Assembly: GCF_002831565.1 (NCBI RefSeq)
Contig: NZ_CP025096.1
Span: 5,062,609-5,126,608 of the forward strand
Source of the DNA: Spirosoma pollinicola
GTDB lineage: Bacteria; Bacteroidota; Bacteroidia; Cytophagales; Spirosomataceae
Length of the DNA stretch: 64,000 nucleotides
Reading direction: 5' to 3'
Part shown: positions 8,284 through 18,054 of the stretch, one piece after another
Layout of the letters: each line of letters opens with the position of its first letter
Numbering within the stretch: position 1 is the stretch's first letter
Translations under genes and position numbers: made by a program
Notes under the pieces: model-generated
Told to the model about the DNA's origin: nothing
Seen by the model: only the letters and a program-made list of their open reading frames with translations
Database searches by the model: none

Positions 8284-8673
8284 ATGAAAGCATCAATTGT
8301 TATTTTGCTGATTGGGGCTTCAACGGCCTTTCAGTGTGGAAAGAATAATGAAGTAAATTTAGCCTGCGTCAAAGGGAAGTATCTGGGTATATACTGTGAA
8401 GGGGCTGTTATTCAGATTCTGGATAATATTCCAATAAGTAAAAATTGGAAAAGCCCGTTCACGAGTCAAAACTATCAGAATTGCGTGGTGGCAAGCCTAG
8501 ATACGACCATTTTTAAGGGCACTGGCAGCTATCCGTCTGTACTAGCTAGGTCTACCGATTCTACGTTTTATTTTACCTACAAAGACGGCGGTTATCCAAG
8601 AAAAGAGTACAATCTCTGTGAACCGTCCGCTTTTATTACAATTACAGGCGTTTCTGAAACAACTTGCCCTTAA
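8284..8673 (+). CDS. Small cysteine-containing envelope protein (intact parent of the copy at 2699)
   Basis: A 129-residue product starting MKASIVILLIGASTAFQCGK, a short signal with a possible lipobox (A-F-Q-C). Further Cys occur in LACVKGKY, IYCEGA, NCVVA, NLCEP and TTCP. The body contains IQILDN, VVASLDTT and a threonine-rich end. No family was recognised; such short Cys-rich lipoproteins are frequent in Spirosoma-type genomes. A decayed inverted copy lies at 2699-2911, which shows this locus is prone to duplication. Confidence 0.7.
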   Translation: MKASIVILLIGASTAFQCGKNNEVNLACVKGKYLGIYCEGAVIQILDNIPISKNWKSPFTSQNYQNCVVASLDTTIFKGTGSYPSVLARSTDSTFYFTYKDGGYPRKEYNLCEPSAFITITGVSETTCP

Positions 8674-8959
8674 AACAAGGCTAACCCATTTAGTTTCCCC
8701 AATTATCCATTAGTACTCAGTTAGTTGAATAAATTCAAATTTAACTTAGTTACCAATTGGTTAGTAATCATAGTTAGTGATCAAACTTATCGGATAGCCG
8801 TATTATAGTATATCGGTATAATTTAAGTGGAGACCTCTTCTGCTTAATCAGTTTTCTTTCTACTAACAAATTAGCGTCTTCAATTACATTGATTTATTAC
8901 TATTTAAAGAGTAAGTTGCGTAAATACCAGTGTTATGCCGGTTAATCCAGTACCAGTTT

Positions 8960-11356
8960 ATGCACCAACGTTTACTGATTAGCTTTTTGTTAGTTTTATG
9001 GGCTCGCCCTATACTGGCTCAACCTTCATATACCCTCTCCGGTGTTGTTCAGGATTCGGCCAGTGGACAACCCATTGTGCGGGCGGCTGTGGTGCTGGAT
9101 TACGAAAAGTCGACGCGGGGCACCTACACCGACACCCAGGGTCACTTCACCATAACTACCAACTCTGGCCAGCATGTCGTCGTCGTTCGAAGCCTGGGGT
9201 ATGTGCCGTTCCGAACCACGCTGTATCTTCGGGAAAACCGGTCCTTAACGATCAATCTGCCATCGGTGTCCAGCCAGTTGGAAGAGGTCGTGGTGACTAG
9301 TAAAGGATACGACCGGAACGTGCGCCAGCCGCTCCTAGGAGTAAGCCAGATCAATATTGCGACGCTTAAAAAGATGCCAGCCGCCCTGGGCGAGGTGGAT
9401 ATTCTGCGTAGTCTGCAAATGCTACCGGGCGTTACCAGCGTGGGCGAAGCGGCCAATGGGCTCAACATTCGAGGTGGCACTACCGATCAAAACCTGATTC
9501 TACTCGATGATACCCCGATTTTCAACCCCACCCACATGTTTGGGTTGTTTTCGGTGTTCCCGCCCGATGCGGTGGGTGGGTTGGATCTGTACAAAGGAAA
9601 CGTACCAGCTCGCTATGGCGGGCGGGCGGCATCGGTGCTGGACATTAGCCTACTTAACCCCGATCTAAATCAGTTTCATCTGACGGGGGGCGTGAGTCTG
9701 GTCGCCAATCGGCTCACGGTCGAAACACCCATCATTAAGGGTAAACTAGCACTGCTCGTGTCAGGACGAGGAGCGTTCAATGACTTTCTGCTACGGGCTG
9801 TTTCGCCCCGCTTCGATAATATTCGGGCCAAGTTTGGCGATGGAACGGCCAAACTCTTCTGGCGAGTCAATGACAAGAACACAGTGACGGCTATGGGGTA
9901 TTATAGCCAGGATTTGTTTCAGACCAATCTACTGGGGAGCCTGGCCAATGTTAACGCCATCAATACCCAGTATGCCCAGCAAACGGCCAATGGCATGGTG
10001 CGCTGGTTTCACCAGATTAACGACCGAGTCAATGTGCAGACAACGGCCCTGGTAGCCCAGTACATTCCCCGGATTCTATCGACTGAAGACAGTACGGCCA
10101 ATAAAGTGGTGCTAAAGCAATCATTGCTTCAACGGCAGATCAAATCAAACCTGAATTATCAGTTAGCCAATCAGAAGATTGAGATCGGTATTAGTGGTAC
10201 CCATTACCGGTTGAATCCCGGCGAGTTGATACCCGGCAATAGTCTGGCCGTCAACTACCAGAAGACTCCGATTGAGAACGCGATGGAACTTGCCATCCAT
10301 GCTGAAGATGAGATTAGTGTATCCGATAAACTGGCCGTATCGGCAGGACTCCGGTACTCCCACTTTTTGAATGTAGGTCCGTCAGTCGTACGCCGGTATG
10401 CCAATGGCGAAATGGCCGATGCCACGACGGTAGTGGATTCGACGGTGTACGGGGCTGGACAGGTGAGTAAGCAATACGGCGGACTGGAACCCCGGCTGGG
10501 GCTGCGCTATGCGCTGACGCCCAATTCGTCCATCAAGCTGGGCTATAACCTGATGCGGCAGTATTTACAGGTGATTACCAACACCACCACGCCGTTGCCA
10601 ACCTCGCGCTGGAAAACGGCCGATACGCACATTCAGCCCCAGGTGAGCCAGCTGTTTTCGGCGGGCTATTTCCAGAATTCGAAGAACAACATTTTTGAAT
10701 TGTCAGCCGAGGTATACTGGCGCAGTACGCAGCACGTTCTGGACTATAAACCGGGGGCCGATTTTCTCTTGCAGCCCTATCCGGAAACCCAACTACTTTC
10801 TGGCAAGAGCAAAGCGTACGGTCTAGAGGTAATGGTGTCCAAGAAGAAAGGGGAGTTGACGGGCTGGATCAATTACACATTTGCCCGTACGCTGAACCAG
10901 GTCAACGAAGGGGTTGATTTTCAGCAGCAGATTAATGGAGGTAACTGGTATAGGGCCAACTACGACCGTCCACACAGCTTAAACATGAGCCTGACCATTA
11001 ACCAGGGCCGTACCCACAGCTTTTCGTTCAATTTCGCCTACAGCTCCGGTCGGCCCTACACCGCACCAGAAGGGTTTATTCGCTATCAGGATCGAACTTA
11101 TCCCTATTATAATGAGCGCAATCAGTATCGGTTGCCCGACTATCATCGGCTGGATTTTGCTTGGAACATCTATAATCCAAGTATGAAGAATCGGCGCTGG
11201 CAAGGCCACTGGACTTTTACAGTCTATAATATTTACGGCCGTAAGAATGTCTATTCAGTCTTTTACCGCACGGAAGGACAGGCGACAAATCCGTACCGGC
11301 TCAGCATTTTCGGGGCACCGATTCCGAGTTTGACATACAATTTTGAGTTCAAGTAA
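8960..11356 (+). CDS. TonB-dependent receptor with carboxypeptidase-regulatory-like domain
   Basis: A 798-residue outer-membrane receptor. Order: signal peptide (MHQRLLISFLLVLWARPILAQ), CarboxypepD_reg-like domain (about 25-110, SGVVQDSASGQPIVRAAVVL), plug domain (about 125-230, with NIRGGTTDQNLILLDD and YGGRAASVLDI), and a long barrel ending in a terminal aromatic-type strand (LTYNFEFK). The ATG at 8960 opens directly on the signal peptide; an earlier in-frame ATG at 8930 adds ten unlikely residues. It is followed 21 bp later by a run of three DUF4249 lipoproteins. Such receptor-DUF4249 pairs are thought to act like SusC/SusD-type uptake pairs; the ligand is unknown. Confidence 0.93.
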   Translation: MHQRLLISFLLVLWARPILAQPSYTLSGVVQDSASGQPIVRAAVVLDYEKSTRGTYTDTQGHFTITTNSGQHVVVVRSLGYVPFRTTLYLRENRSLTINLPSVSSQLEEVVVTSKGYDRNVRQPLLGVSQINIATLKKMPAALGEVDILRSLQMLPGVTSVGEAANGLNIRGGTTDQNLILLDDTPIFNPTHMFGLFSVFPPDAVGGLDLYKGNVPARYGGRAASVLDISLLNPDLNQFHLTGGVSLVANRLTVETPIIKGKLALLVSGRGAFNDFLLRAVSPRFDNIRAKFGDGTAKLFWRVNDKNTVTAMGYYSQDLFQTNLLGSLANVNAINTQYAQQTANGMVRWFHQINDRVNVQTTALVAQYIPRILSTEDSTANKVVLKQSLLQRQIKSNLNYQLANQKIEIGISGTHYRLNPGELIPGNSLAVNYQKTPIENAMELAIHAEDEISVSDKLAVSAGLRYSHFLNVGPSVVRRYANGEMADATTVVDSTVYGAGQVSKQYGGLEPRLGLRYALTPNSSIKLGYNLMRQYLQVITNTTTPLPTSRWKTADTHIQPQVSQLFSAGYFQNSKNNIFELSAEVYWRSTQHVLDYKPGADFLLQPYPETQLLSGKSKAYGLEVMVSKKKGELTGWINYTFARTLNQVNEGVDFQQQINGGNWYRANYDRPHSLNMSLTINQGRTHSFSFNFAYSSGRPYTAPEGFIRYQDRTYPYYNERNQYRLPDYHRLDFAWNIYNPSMKNRRWQGHWTFTVYNIYGRKNVYSVFYRTEGQATNPYRLSIFGAPIPSLTYNFEFK

Positions 11357-11377
11357 ATCATCGTTAATTCATGCACG

Positions 11378-12697
11378 ATGCGCGCAACCTTCCCCCGTTT
11401 CCTTGTCATTTTGGCTGTACTCCTTCTGCCAATCGCCTGTGTTGATCCAGACGACATAGTGCTACAGGGTACGGTGGACATCCTAGTGGTTGATGGTACG
11501 ATTACCAATCTGGCTGAGCCCCAAATCATTAAACTCAATCGCTCCAAAGCGGACCGGATCACCGGTCGATTTGGCAGTTTACCCATTACGAAGGCCACAG
11601 TAGACGTTTTCGTTGATTCTTCACAGGTGGTGGCTTGCCATGAGACGGTAGATGGCAGCTATCAGTTACCCAGCGACTTTAAAGGGCAGGTTGGGCATGC
11701 TTACCAACTGCGCTTTATCCTACCCGATGGTACGCGTTATGAATCATCTCCACAAATTATGCAGCCTGTGTCTTCAATCACGGGCGTAAAAGCCCAATTT
11801 AACTTAAAAGCGCTGCCCCCGCTCCAGCTAGGGGGCTATACCGCCGGGCATGACTTCTCGATTGAGAGTCAAGACCCAGCGAATCAGCACAACTACTATC
11901 GGTGGGAATGGACGCTTTATGAACGGCAATATTGGTGTCAAACCTGTCAAAATGGGGTCTATACGATCAACAAAGTCCTACCGAATGTGTATAAGGATTT
12001 CACCTATTTTGTGACAGGCAACGAACTGTACGAAGACTGTTTTACCCCCCCCGTAGGCCAGGCGGCGTATAATGCGCCATCGGTACGGGGGGGCGACTGG
12101 TTTTATGATTACCCGTGCCGAAGCGCCTGCTGGGAAGTTTTAGCCAGTAATGACATTAATGTGTTCGATGATATTTACAGCAATGGCGGTTTAATCACCC
12201 GGGAGCATATTGCCAAAATTCCTTTTTATGCGTCTCAACCAGCTTTAGTAGATATTAAACAGTTATCAATGACCAAGGAGGCTTATCGCTATTACAAATT
12301 ATTTGCGGATCAGACGCAGAATACGGGAGGATTAGCCGATTCTCCCCCTACGGCATTAAATGGAAATGTGCACAGGACGGATGGTAAGCAGGAGGCTATC
12401 GTTGGGTATTTTTCGGCCTCGGCCGTATCGATCGTTCATTATTGGCTGGATCGAAAAGATACGCAGGGTATGGCTTATGGTGCCTTAGATCCGGCTGGCC
12501 CACACACGAATGTAGGCGATGATTTATTTTATGCGCTAAACGTACGGAGACCCTATCCAGAACCTTCTCCACCCTATATTGGAGGCCGGGAAGAACCCAA
12601 TATTAAACTATGGCCCAATAACACTCGTCCACCAACCGCTCCCTGTTTACTGAGTGATGGGCGAACGCCATTTAAGCCCGAGGGATGGATGGAGTAG
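11378..12697 (+). CDS. DUF4249 family lipoprotein (first of three)
   Basis: A 439-residue product with a signal peptide ending in a lipobox (LPIACVDP). It has the DUF4249 core: LVVDGTITNLAEPQIIKLNRS, the GQVGHAYQLRFILPDGTRYES strand pair, a middle YRWEW and a paired-Cys insert (CQTCQNG ... CRSACW), and the end motif C-x4-GRTPFKPEGW. DUF4249 proteins are surface lipoproteins encoded next to TonB-dependent receptors and of unknown molecular function. It starts 21 bp after the receptor gene, so the two are almost certainly co-transcribed. Confidence 0.9.
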   Translation: MRATFPRFLVILAVLLLPIACVDPDDIVLQGTVDILVVDGTITNLAEPQIIKLNRSKADRITGRFGSLPITKATVDVFVDSSQVVACHETVDGSYQLPSDFKGQVGHAYQLRFILPDGTRYESSPQIMQPVSSITGVKAQFNLKALPPLQLGGYTAGHDFSIESQDPANQHNYYRWEWTLYERQYWCQTCQNGVYTINKVLPNVYKDFTYFVTGNELYEDCFTPPVGQAAYNAPSVRGGDWFYDYPCRSACWEVLASNDINVFDDIYSNGGLITREHIAKIPFYASQPALVDIKQLSMTKEAYRYYKLFADQTQNTGGLADSPPTALNGNVHRTDGKQEAIVGYFSASAVSIVHYWLDRKDTQGMAYGALDPAGPHTNVGDDLFYALNVRRPYPEPSPPYIGGREEPNIKLWPNNTRPPTAPCLLSDGRTPFKPEGWME

Positions 12698-12719
12698 CTA
12701 GGGTTAACATAAATTGGGT

Positions 12720-12921
12720 AGCGAGTAGTTGTGCATCAACAATCGTCAAAATGTTCAATTGCATTTCCGCTTACAGCATTGACCAACCACTCCTTATTCC
12801 ATTAACCTTAGAAAAGCGTACGAACGTTGCTCATCAATTCACTGGAAGACAATCTACCATTACCCATCGGAAACGCATTTTGGGCGCACCGGTACCAAGC
12901 TTATCGGACAATTGTAAGTTA
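12720..12921 (+). pseudogene. Vestige of the 3' end of a TonB-dependent receptor gene
   Basis: Between the first and second DUF4249 genes the sequence reads ILGAPVPSLSDNCKLN, matching the C-terminus of the receptor at 8960 (IFGAPIPSLTYNFEFK). A weaker match lies to the left (FNCISAYSI versus LYNVYAHKNPYSI of the receptor at 18055). At DNA level 12885-12921 aligns with 11312-11356. Nothing before about 12720 resembles a receptor. This supports a former receptor-DUF4249 unit whose receptor was deleted almost entirely. Confidence 0.7.
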
Positions 12922-12939
12922 AATAAAAACGACAGCGTT

Positions 12940-14199
12940 ATGCGTCATTTTTGGTTACTAGTAATGGTTTGTCTGGGGACTTGCCTAAGTCAATTGAGCT
13001 GCGTAAATCCCGCCGATCTGCTTCTTCGAGGTACCCTGGATGTGGTCGTCATTGACGGCACCTTAACTAATTTAGCCGAATCGCAAGTCATTCAACTGAA
13101 CCGCTCTAAAGCGGATCCGTTGACGGGATTACCGGGTTCCGTTCCCCTAACAAAAGCCATCGTGGAAGTAGTCGTTGACTCGTCGGAGGTGGTTACAGCG
13201 CACGAAACCCTTGACGGACGCTATCAACTGCCGAGTGACTTTAAAGGTCAGATTGGGCATGCCTATCAACTTCGCGTTACCTTACCAGGCGGCACTCACT
13301 ACGAGTCCACCCAGCAGGTTATGCCGGCGGCACCACCCATCACCACGGTGAAAGCGCAGTTTAACCCGACTAGTTTGCCTTCCTCTCAAATCGGAGGGTA
13401 TACGGCGGCCCATGAGCTGTCCATAGATACGCAAGACCCACTTAGTCAAGCTAACTTTTACCGCTGGGATTGGAAACTCTGGGAAAAACAGGAGTGGTGT
13501 CGAACCTGTGTACAGGGTCAATACTCCATTAATAATGTACAAACGTTATTTTCGGCGAATGGCCTTCCCTATTATCAAACAGGCGATTCTTTAGTTGAGG
13601 ACTGCTTCTATCCACCACCGGTTATCCAAGGCTATACGCCTATTCCCTACTTTGTGTATGATTACACCTGTAGAACCCAGTGTTGGGCGATCTTATATAG
13701 TCATCAGTTAAACGTATTTGCCGATACGTACAGTAATGGGGGAATGATCTCAAATCGACAAGTAGCCCAAATCCCGTTTTATCAGCATACGCCCTGTCTG
13801 GTGGAGATTCGGCAATCAGCCCTAACGCCAGTTGCGTACCGATTTTATAAACAGTTTCAAGAGCAGACGCAAAGCAACGGGGGTGTAGCGGACTCACCGC
13901 CCAGTGCAATTGTTGGCAACATTCAGAATGTTGCCAACCCCCAGGAGAGTGTGGTTGGCTTCTTTACAGCCTCCGCTGTTTCAACAAACAGGTACTGGCT
14001 GGATCGTAAGGATACCCAAGGCATTCCCCCCGGCTTATTTGTGGCGCTGAACGGTCGGGAGCCTATTCCGGAACCGTCCTTTCCATCTGCCCCTGTCATT
14101 ACCATTATCACGACAATAGCGAACAAACCTCCTTATACAGCGGTCTGCTCGCCAACCGATAGCCGAACACCTGTTAAACCAGTAGGCTGGCGGGATTAA
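12940..14199 (+). CDS. DUF4249 family lipoprotein (second of three)
   Basis: A 419-residue protein. The start at 12940 is chosen because it opens on a signal peptide with a lipobox (MRHFWLLVMV ... LSCVNP). An upstream in-frame ATG at 12685 would add 85 residues that read through the receptor vestige. The core is closely similar to its neighbours: VVVIDGTLTNLAESQVIQLN, DFKGQIGHAYQLRV, FYRWDWKLWEKQEWC, CRTQCW, and the tail C-x4-SRTPVKPVGW. It is probably an old tandem duplicate of the gene at 11378. The molecular role is unknown. Confidence 0.9.
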   Translation: MRHFWLLVMVCLGTCLSQLSCVNPADLLLRGTLDVVVIDGTLTNLAESQVIQLNRSKADPLTGLPGSVPLTKAIVEVVVDSSEVVTAHETLDGRYQLPSDFKGQIGHAYQLRVTLPGGTHYESTQQVMPAAPPITTVKAQFNPTSLPSSQIGGYTAAHELSIDTQDPLSQANFYRWDWKLWEKQEWCRTCVQGQYSINNVQTLFSANGLPYYQTGDSLVEDCFYPPPVIQGYTPIPYFVYDYTCRTQCWAILYSHQLNVFADTYSNGGMISNRQVAQIPFYQHTPCLVEIRQSALTPVAYRFYKQFQEQTQSNGGVADSPPSAIVGNIQNVANPQESVVGFFTASAVSTNRYWLDRKDTQGIPPGLFVALNGREPIPEPSFPSAPVITIITTIANKPPYTAVCSPTDSRTPVKPVGWRD

Positions 14200-14219
14200 T
14201 CAAACTAATTACTAATCTT

Positions 14220-15419
14220 ATGTTTACCTACGGTTTATCGTTACGTCTGTTCCTTTGGCTGATCTGGCTAGTACTAGTCGTGATTCCACTGGCTTGCGTG
14301 GATCCCTTTAACACGACAGTAAGAAGTTCGCTAAACGCGATTGTGGTGGATGGAACAATTAACAATCTGCCAGTTCCCCAACTGGTCCGATTGAATCAAT
14401 CCATTCCAGACCCGTCAACGGGGCGTTTTGGATCAGTTCCTCTAACGGGTGCCCACGTTGAGATATGGGTCGATAGTACGACAAAAGTGGCATTGGTGGA
14501 GACTGATTCGGGTCGCTATCAGGCACCCGACGGATTTGTCGGTCAGGTTGGTCACTATTACCAGCTACGGTTTAGCCTAAAAGATAACACGACTCGTTAC
14601 GAGTCAGATCAACAGTTATTGCAGGCGGTGCCACCCATCAGTAAGGTGTATGCTCAGTTCAATCCAACCAGCCTATCCCCGGCCGAGCAGTTGAAAGGTG
14701 GATATGCGGCGGCTCATGATGTATTCATTGATGTCAATGATCCAGTCGAAACAAAGAACTATTACCGCTGGGATTGGCAACTCTGGGAACGCCAGGAGTG
14801 GTGTCATACCTGCGTGGACGGGGTGTATCAAATCTACCGGCCGGATAGTACACTCCTGGAAGATTGCGCTCCCTATAATGTTTCTTATCCGCCATCCCAT
14901 TATGTATTTGACTATAACTGTCGGACCCAGTGCTGGGATATTCTAAAAAGCAGCGCCCTGAATTTATTTGATGATCAAGTCAGTAACGGCGGACAGATCA
15001 CGGCCCGCCAAGTCGCGCAGATTCCGCTTTACAGTAAGGCCCACTGCTTAGTGGAAATCCGGCAATCATCGCTCACCCGAAAAGCCTATAGTTACTTCAA
15101 GCAGTTTGCCGAACAGACCCAAAACACGGGCGGCTTAGCCGACTCCCCGCCAGTTGCCCTGGTAGGCAATGTGCGGAATATAACGATCCCAACCGAGCAG
15201 GTCATTGGCTACTTTACCGCGTCGGGGATCTCGGCGGTACGTTACTGGCTGACCCGGAGCGATGCCACCGGATTTGCACCAGGTCTGTTCCAGGCCATTA
15301 ACGGGCGTGACCCCATCCTTGAAGTAGGCGTTCAACCCAATCGCTACCGGCCACCGTTAGCGGTATGCGTACCAAGCGATCGTCGAACACCCATTAAGCC
15401 GCCCGGCTGGCAGGATTAA
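14220..15419 (+). CDS. DUF4249 family lipoprotein (third of three)
   Basis: A 399-residue protein with signal peptide and lipobox (VVIPLACVDP), then the same DUF4249 layout: NAIVVDGTINNLPVPQLV, GFVGQVGHYYQLRF, YYRWDWQLWERQEWC, CRTQCWDIL, and terminal C-x4-RRTPIKPPGW. It lies 20 bp after the second copy, so the three lipoproteins form one operon behind the receptor at 8960. Three DUF4249 genes per receptor is more than the usual one; different partners or ligand variants would be an inference. Confidence 0.9.
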   Translation: MFTYGLSLRLFLWLIWLVLVVIPLACVDPFNTTVRSSLNAIVVDGTINNLPVPQLVRLNQSIPDPSTGRFGSVPLTGAHVEIWVDSTTKVALVETDSGRYQAPDGFVGQVGHYYQLRFSLKDNTTRYESDQQLLQAVPPISKVYAQFNPTSLSPAEQLKGGYAAAHDVFIDVNDPVETKNYYRWDWQLWERQEWCHTCVDGVYQIYRPDSTLLEDCAPYNVSYPPSHYVFDYNCRTQCWDILKSSALNLFDDQVSNGGQITARQVAQIPLYSKAHCLVEIRQSSLTRKAYSYFKQFAEQTQNTGGLADSPPVALVGNVRNITIPTEQVIGYFTASGISAVRYWLTRSDATGFAPGLFQAINGRDPILEVGVQPNRYRPPLAVCVPSDRRTPIKPPGWQD

Positions 15420-15487
15420 GAAATAAATAATACGATTGTCGTCATGCTATTTCACCAACGATACGTTGATCGAAGTTGATGCTTTTT

Positions 15488-16831
15488 ATGGATAAACGAT
15501 GCCTTTTTTTACCGAGCCTGTATTGGGTACTGAGTTGTGTGGTTAGTCTAACGAGTGTAGGCTGCAGTTCACCGGATTTAACCGTCATTATCACCGCTGA
15601 TCCCCTGACACCGCCCCAGGCGTCGCTGGTTAGTGTACAAGCCACTAGTGCGACGGAGGCCGAACTAATCCTAAAAATTACCCAGGGCTTGGCGGCCAAT
15701 GCCTATCAGTTGACCGCTCGACGGGCGGGGGGGCAATCCCTACCCTTACTCGCAGGCGATGCCCAGTCGGTTGGCAATTTTTCGCTGATTCCACTGCGCC
15801 TGAGTGGGTTGACTCCTAAGGAAACCTATACGTTCGATATGCGATTTCGGTTTAACAATCAGGATTCTATACAGGCCATTCGGCGCTATAACCACCGGTT
15901 CGCTGGCCCCATCTGGCAGCGCCTGGCCCATGCGCCCCTGGATGGGGGTGACTATACCGCTTATCCCGTGGCGGATGAATTTTCAAATTTGACACTGGGC
16001 CGGTATGCAGGCCTAAATCAGATGCAGGCCTGGCAATTTTCTTCCCTTTTTAATAAATGGAACCTGGTCAATGTGCCACTTCTGAAAATGCAACCCCGCC
16101 GGGGTATCATTCAATTCAACTTGTTTTACTTTGGCGACTTACATTACTTCTACGGGTTAGGGTATGCCATCAATGAACAGGCCTCCGATAAATACTTTTA
16201 TTATCATGATATGCGGGCAAAAATTGGCACCTATGAGGGGCCGGTGATCCCGGCTTACGAGGGTGAAAATGGAGAAGTAGCCTTTTTTATTACCCGGGAC
16301 TCGCTGACCAGTACGGACGACGCGTATTTTCTGACCCAGAATGGAAGTCCAGCCATGCGCTCCATTGATGCCAACTTTCCCCAGGTTTCCAGGGCGTCCT
16401 TGCCGGAATCGCCTGGCACCCTAGCCACGTTTACGGTCAATAACATCGGGTACGTGGTGAATCAGTATCCGAATCAACCAATTCACCTCTGGGCCTATAA
16501 TTCCAAAACTGATTCCTGGCAGCGTCGGGCTGATTTTCCGGGCCCAATGCGCAGTCGGGGTGCGGGATTTTCGCTCAGTGGGAAGGGTTATTTCGGCTTG
16601 GGTGCCCGGGAGACCTCGAATCAGGGACTACGGGATCTTTGGCAATATGATCCCACGAGTGACCGCTGGCAATACGTGACGGATTATCCAGGACAGGGAA
16701 ATCGATACCTGGCGGTCGCTACCCTAAAGGAGAAGGTGTATTTAGGCTGGGGCTACGAAAGCCAGGAAACGGCCTCGGGGGTCGTTCGTCAGGTACCCTG
16801 CACGGACTGGTGGTCGTTTCAGCCCCGGTAA
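15488..16831 (+). CDS. Kelch-repeat lipoprotein
   Basis: A 447-residue protein. The signal peptide ends in a lipobox (TSVGCSSP). A fibronectin/IPT-like N-terminal part (about 40-140, TLTPKETYTFDMRFRF-like strands) is followed by a Kelch-type beta-propeller (about 145-445). The blades include YNSKTDSWQRRADFPG, GYFGLG, LWQYDPTSDRWQYVTDYPG and VYLGWGYE. Three starts are possible (TTG 15476, ATG 15479, ATG 15488); the last gives the cleanest signal peptide. It is followed 54 bp later by a DUF4249 gene and then a receptor. A second Kelch-DUF4249 pair lies inverted at 24792-27185. A ligand-binding role at the surface is inferred. Confidence 0.85.
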   Translation: MDKRCLFLPSLYWVLSCVVSLTSVGCSSPDLTVIITADPLTPPQASLVSVQATSATEAELILKITQGLAANAYQLTARRAGGQSLPLLAGDAQSVGNFSLIPLRLSGLTPKETYTFDMRFRFNNQDSIQAIRRYNHRFAGPIWQRLAHAPLDGGDYTAYPVADEFSNLTLGRYAGLNQMQAWQFSSLFNKWNLVNVPLLKMQPRRGIIQFNLFYFGDLHYFYGLGYAINEQASDKYFYYHDMRAKIGTYEGPVIPAYEGENGEVAFFITRDSLTSTDDAYFLTQNGSPAMRSIDANFPQVSRASLPESPGTLATFTVNNIGYVVNQYPNQPIHLWAYNSKTDSWQRRADFPGPMRSRGAGFSLSGKGYFGLGARETSNQGLRDLWQYDPTSDRWQYVTDYPGQGNRYLAVATLKEKVYLGWGYESQETASGVVRQVPCTDWWSFQPR

Positions 16832-16885
16832 TTTATTCAGCTTTTCTTCGCCAGTCTCATCAGTAGCCATTTACCGAGTTAGGTT

Positions 16886-17956
16886 ATGCGTCATTATCCA
16901 AACACCCTGTATCTATTCCTTACCTTACTAGCAGGGCTAAGTGCGTGCGTCGAACCGGTAGCGCTACCTATTCGGCAAACCGAGCGCCGGTTGGTCGTGG
17001 ATGGGCTCATTACGGATGAAGCACCGCCTTATCTGATTAAGCTTACCTATTCCGGGAACTTGACCAGTTCTCTGCTCATACCCGAAGAATTAGCCATTAA
17101 CGGGGCTAAGGTGGTGGTAGCGGACGACGCGGGTAAATCGGTTCTACTGGAGCAGGACCCGCTCAATGCTGCCTACTACTGGGTGCGAGACCCCAGCTTC
17201 CGGGGCCAGCCGGGTCGATCCTATACGCTATTTGTTACCCTGCCGGACGGAAGCCGCTACCAGTCGGTACCCGAACGGTTAGCGGCCGTAGCACCTTTAG
17301 ACCAGCTAACGGCGCAATACCATACCCAGTCTAGCATCCTGGGGCAGCCCGATGCGTATCTGATCGGGGTCGATACCCAGGATCCACCGACGCCGGGCAA
17401 TTTTTACCGCTGGGAGTCGGTCAGTTACCTGCCCCGCTGGACTAAGTATGATCCCCTTCACCCTCCCATCAGTAATGGGCTGTCCTCCTTTTGCTACTGT
17501 TCGTGTTGGGTACCCTACTTTGGACCCCTAACCGATGTGTTATCCGATGCGCTGCTGAACGGAAACCGAATCAGTAACCGGATCGTCTTTAGTTCTCCCA
17601 TCTACGCCGTGGGCAACCAGTACGTCCAGGTCCGTCAGTTTTCCCTCAGCCGGGCTGCCTACCAGTACTGGACGCTCTTTGAGCAACAACGAACCCGAAC
17701 CGGCTCGCTCTTCGATCCCCAGCCAGCCTCTATTGAAGGGAACGTGCATGCCGTTGATGACACCACTAAATTGGCGTTAGGTTACTTTGGCGCTTCGGCA
17801 GTCAGCCAGCAACGGCTCACCATTCCGGGAGATACCATCAACTATAACCGGTTCCTCGTCCGGTATGGAAATGAATTTATTCCCCCTGATCAGGATTGCT
17901 TTCAAGCCTTTGGGCAGGCTCAATTAATCCCTCCTGCGGGGTATCCCCCCCGCTAA
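16886..17956 (+). CDS. DUF4249 family lipoprotein (receptor-paired)
   Basis: A 356-residue lipoprotein (lipobox LSACVEP). The DUF4249 core has RRLVVDGLITDEAPPYLIKL, ingression of GAKVVVADDAG, RGQPGRSYTLFV and NFYRWE, with a tail unlike that of the 11378-15419 trio. It is very similar to the gene at 24792: both share ISRR/ISNR, the stretch YQYWTLFEQQRTRTGSLF and LALGYFGASAVS. It sits between a Kelch lipoprotein and the receptor at 18055 (98 bp downstream), so Kelch, DUF4249 and receptor probably work together at the outer membrane. Confidence 0.9.
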   Translation: MRHYPNTLYLFLTLLAGLSACVEPVALPIRQTERRLVVDGLITDEAPPYLIKLTYSGNLTSSLLIPEELAINGAKVVVADDAGKSVLLEQDPLNAAYYWVRDPSFRGQPGRSYTLFVTLPDGSRYQSVPERLAAVAPLDQLTAQYHTQSSILGQPDAYLIGVDTQDPPTPGNFYRWESVSYLPRWTKYDPLHPPISNGLSSFCYCSCWVPYFGPLTDVLSDALLNGNRISNRIVFSSPIYAVGNQYVQVRQFSLSRAAYQYWTLFEQQRTRTGSLFDPQPASIEGNVHAVDDTTKLALGYFGASAVSQQRLTIPGDTINYNRFLVRYGNEFIPPDQDCFQAFGQAQLIPPAGYPPR

Positions 17957-18054
17957 ACGCATTCATGACAAATAGATTATTGGATCGAATGCACATATCA
18001 ACTATATAGATTAATTCGCAAAAGACTATCCGGCTGTTATTTCCAATTTGTTGT

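Noticed and set aside
12685..12939. N-terminal extension of the second DUF4249 protein
   Set aside because: It has no signal peptide and reads through the receptor vestige; the ATG at 12940 opens on a proper lipoprotein signal.
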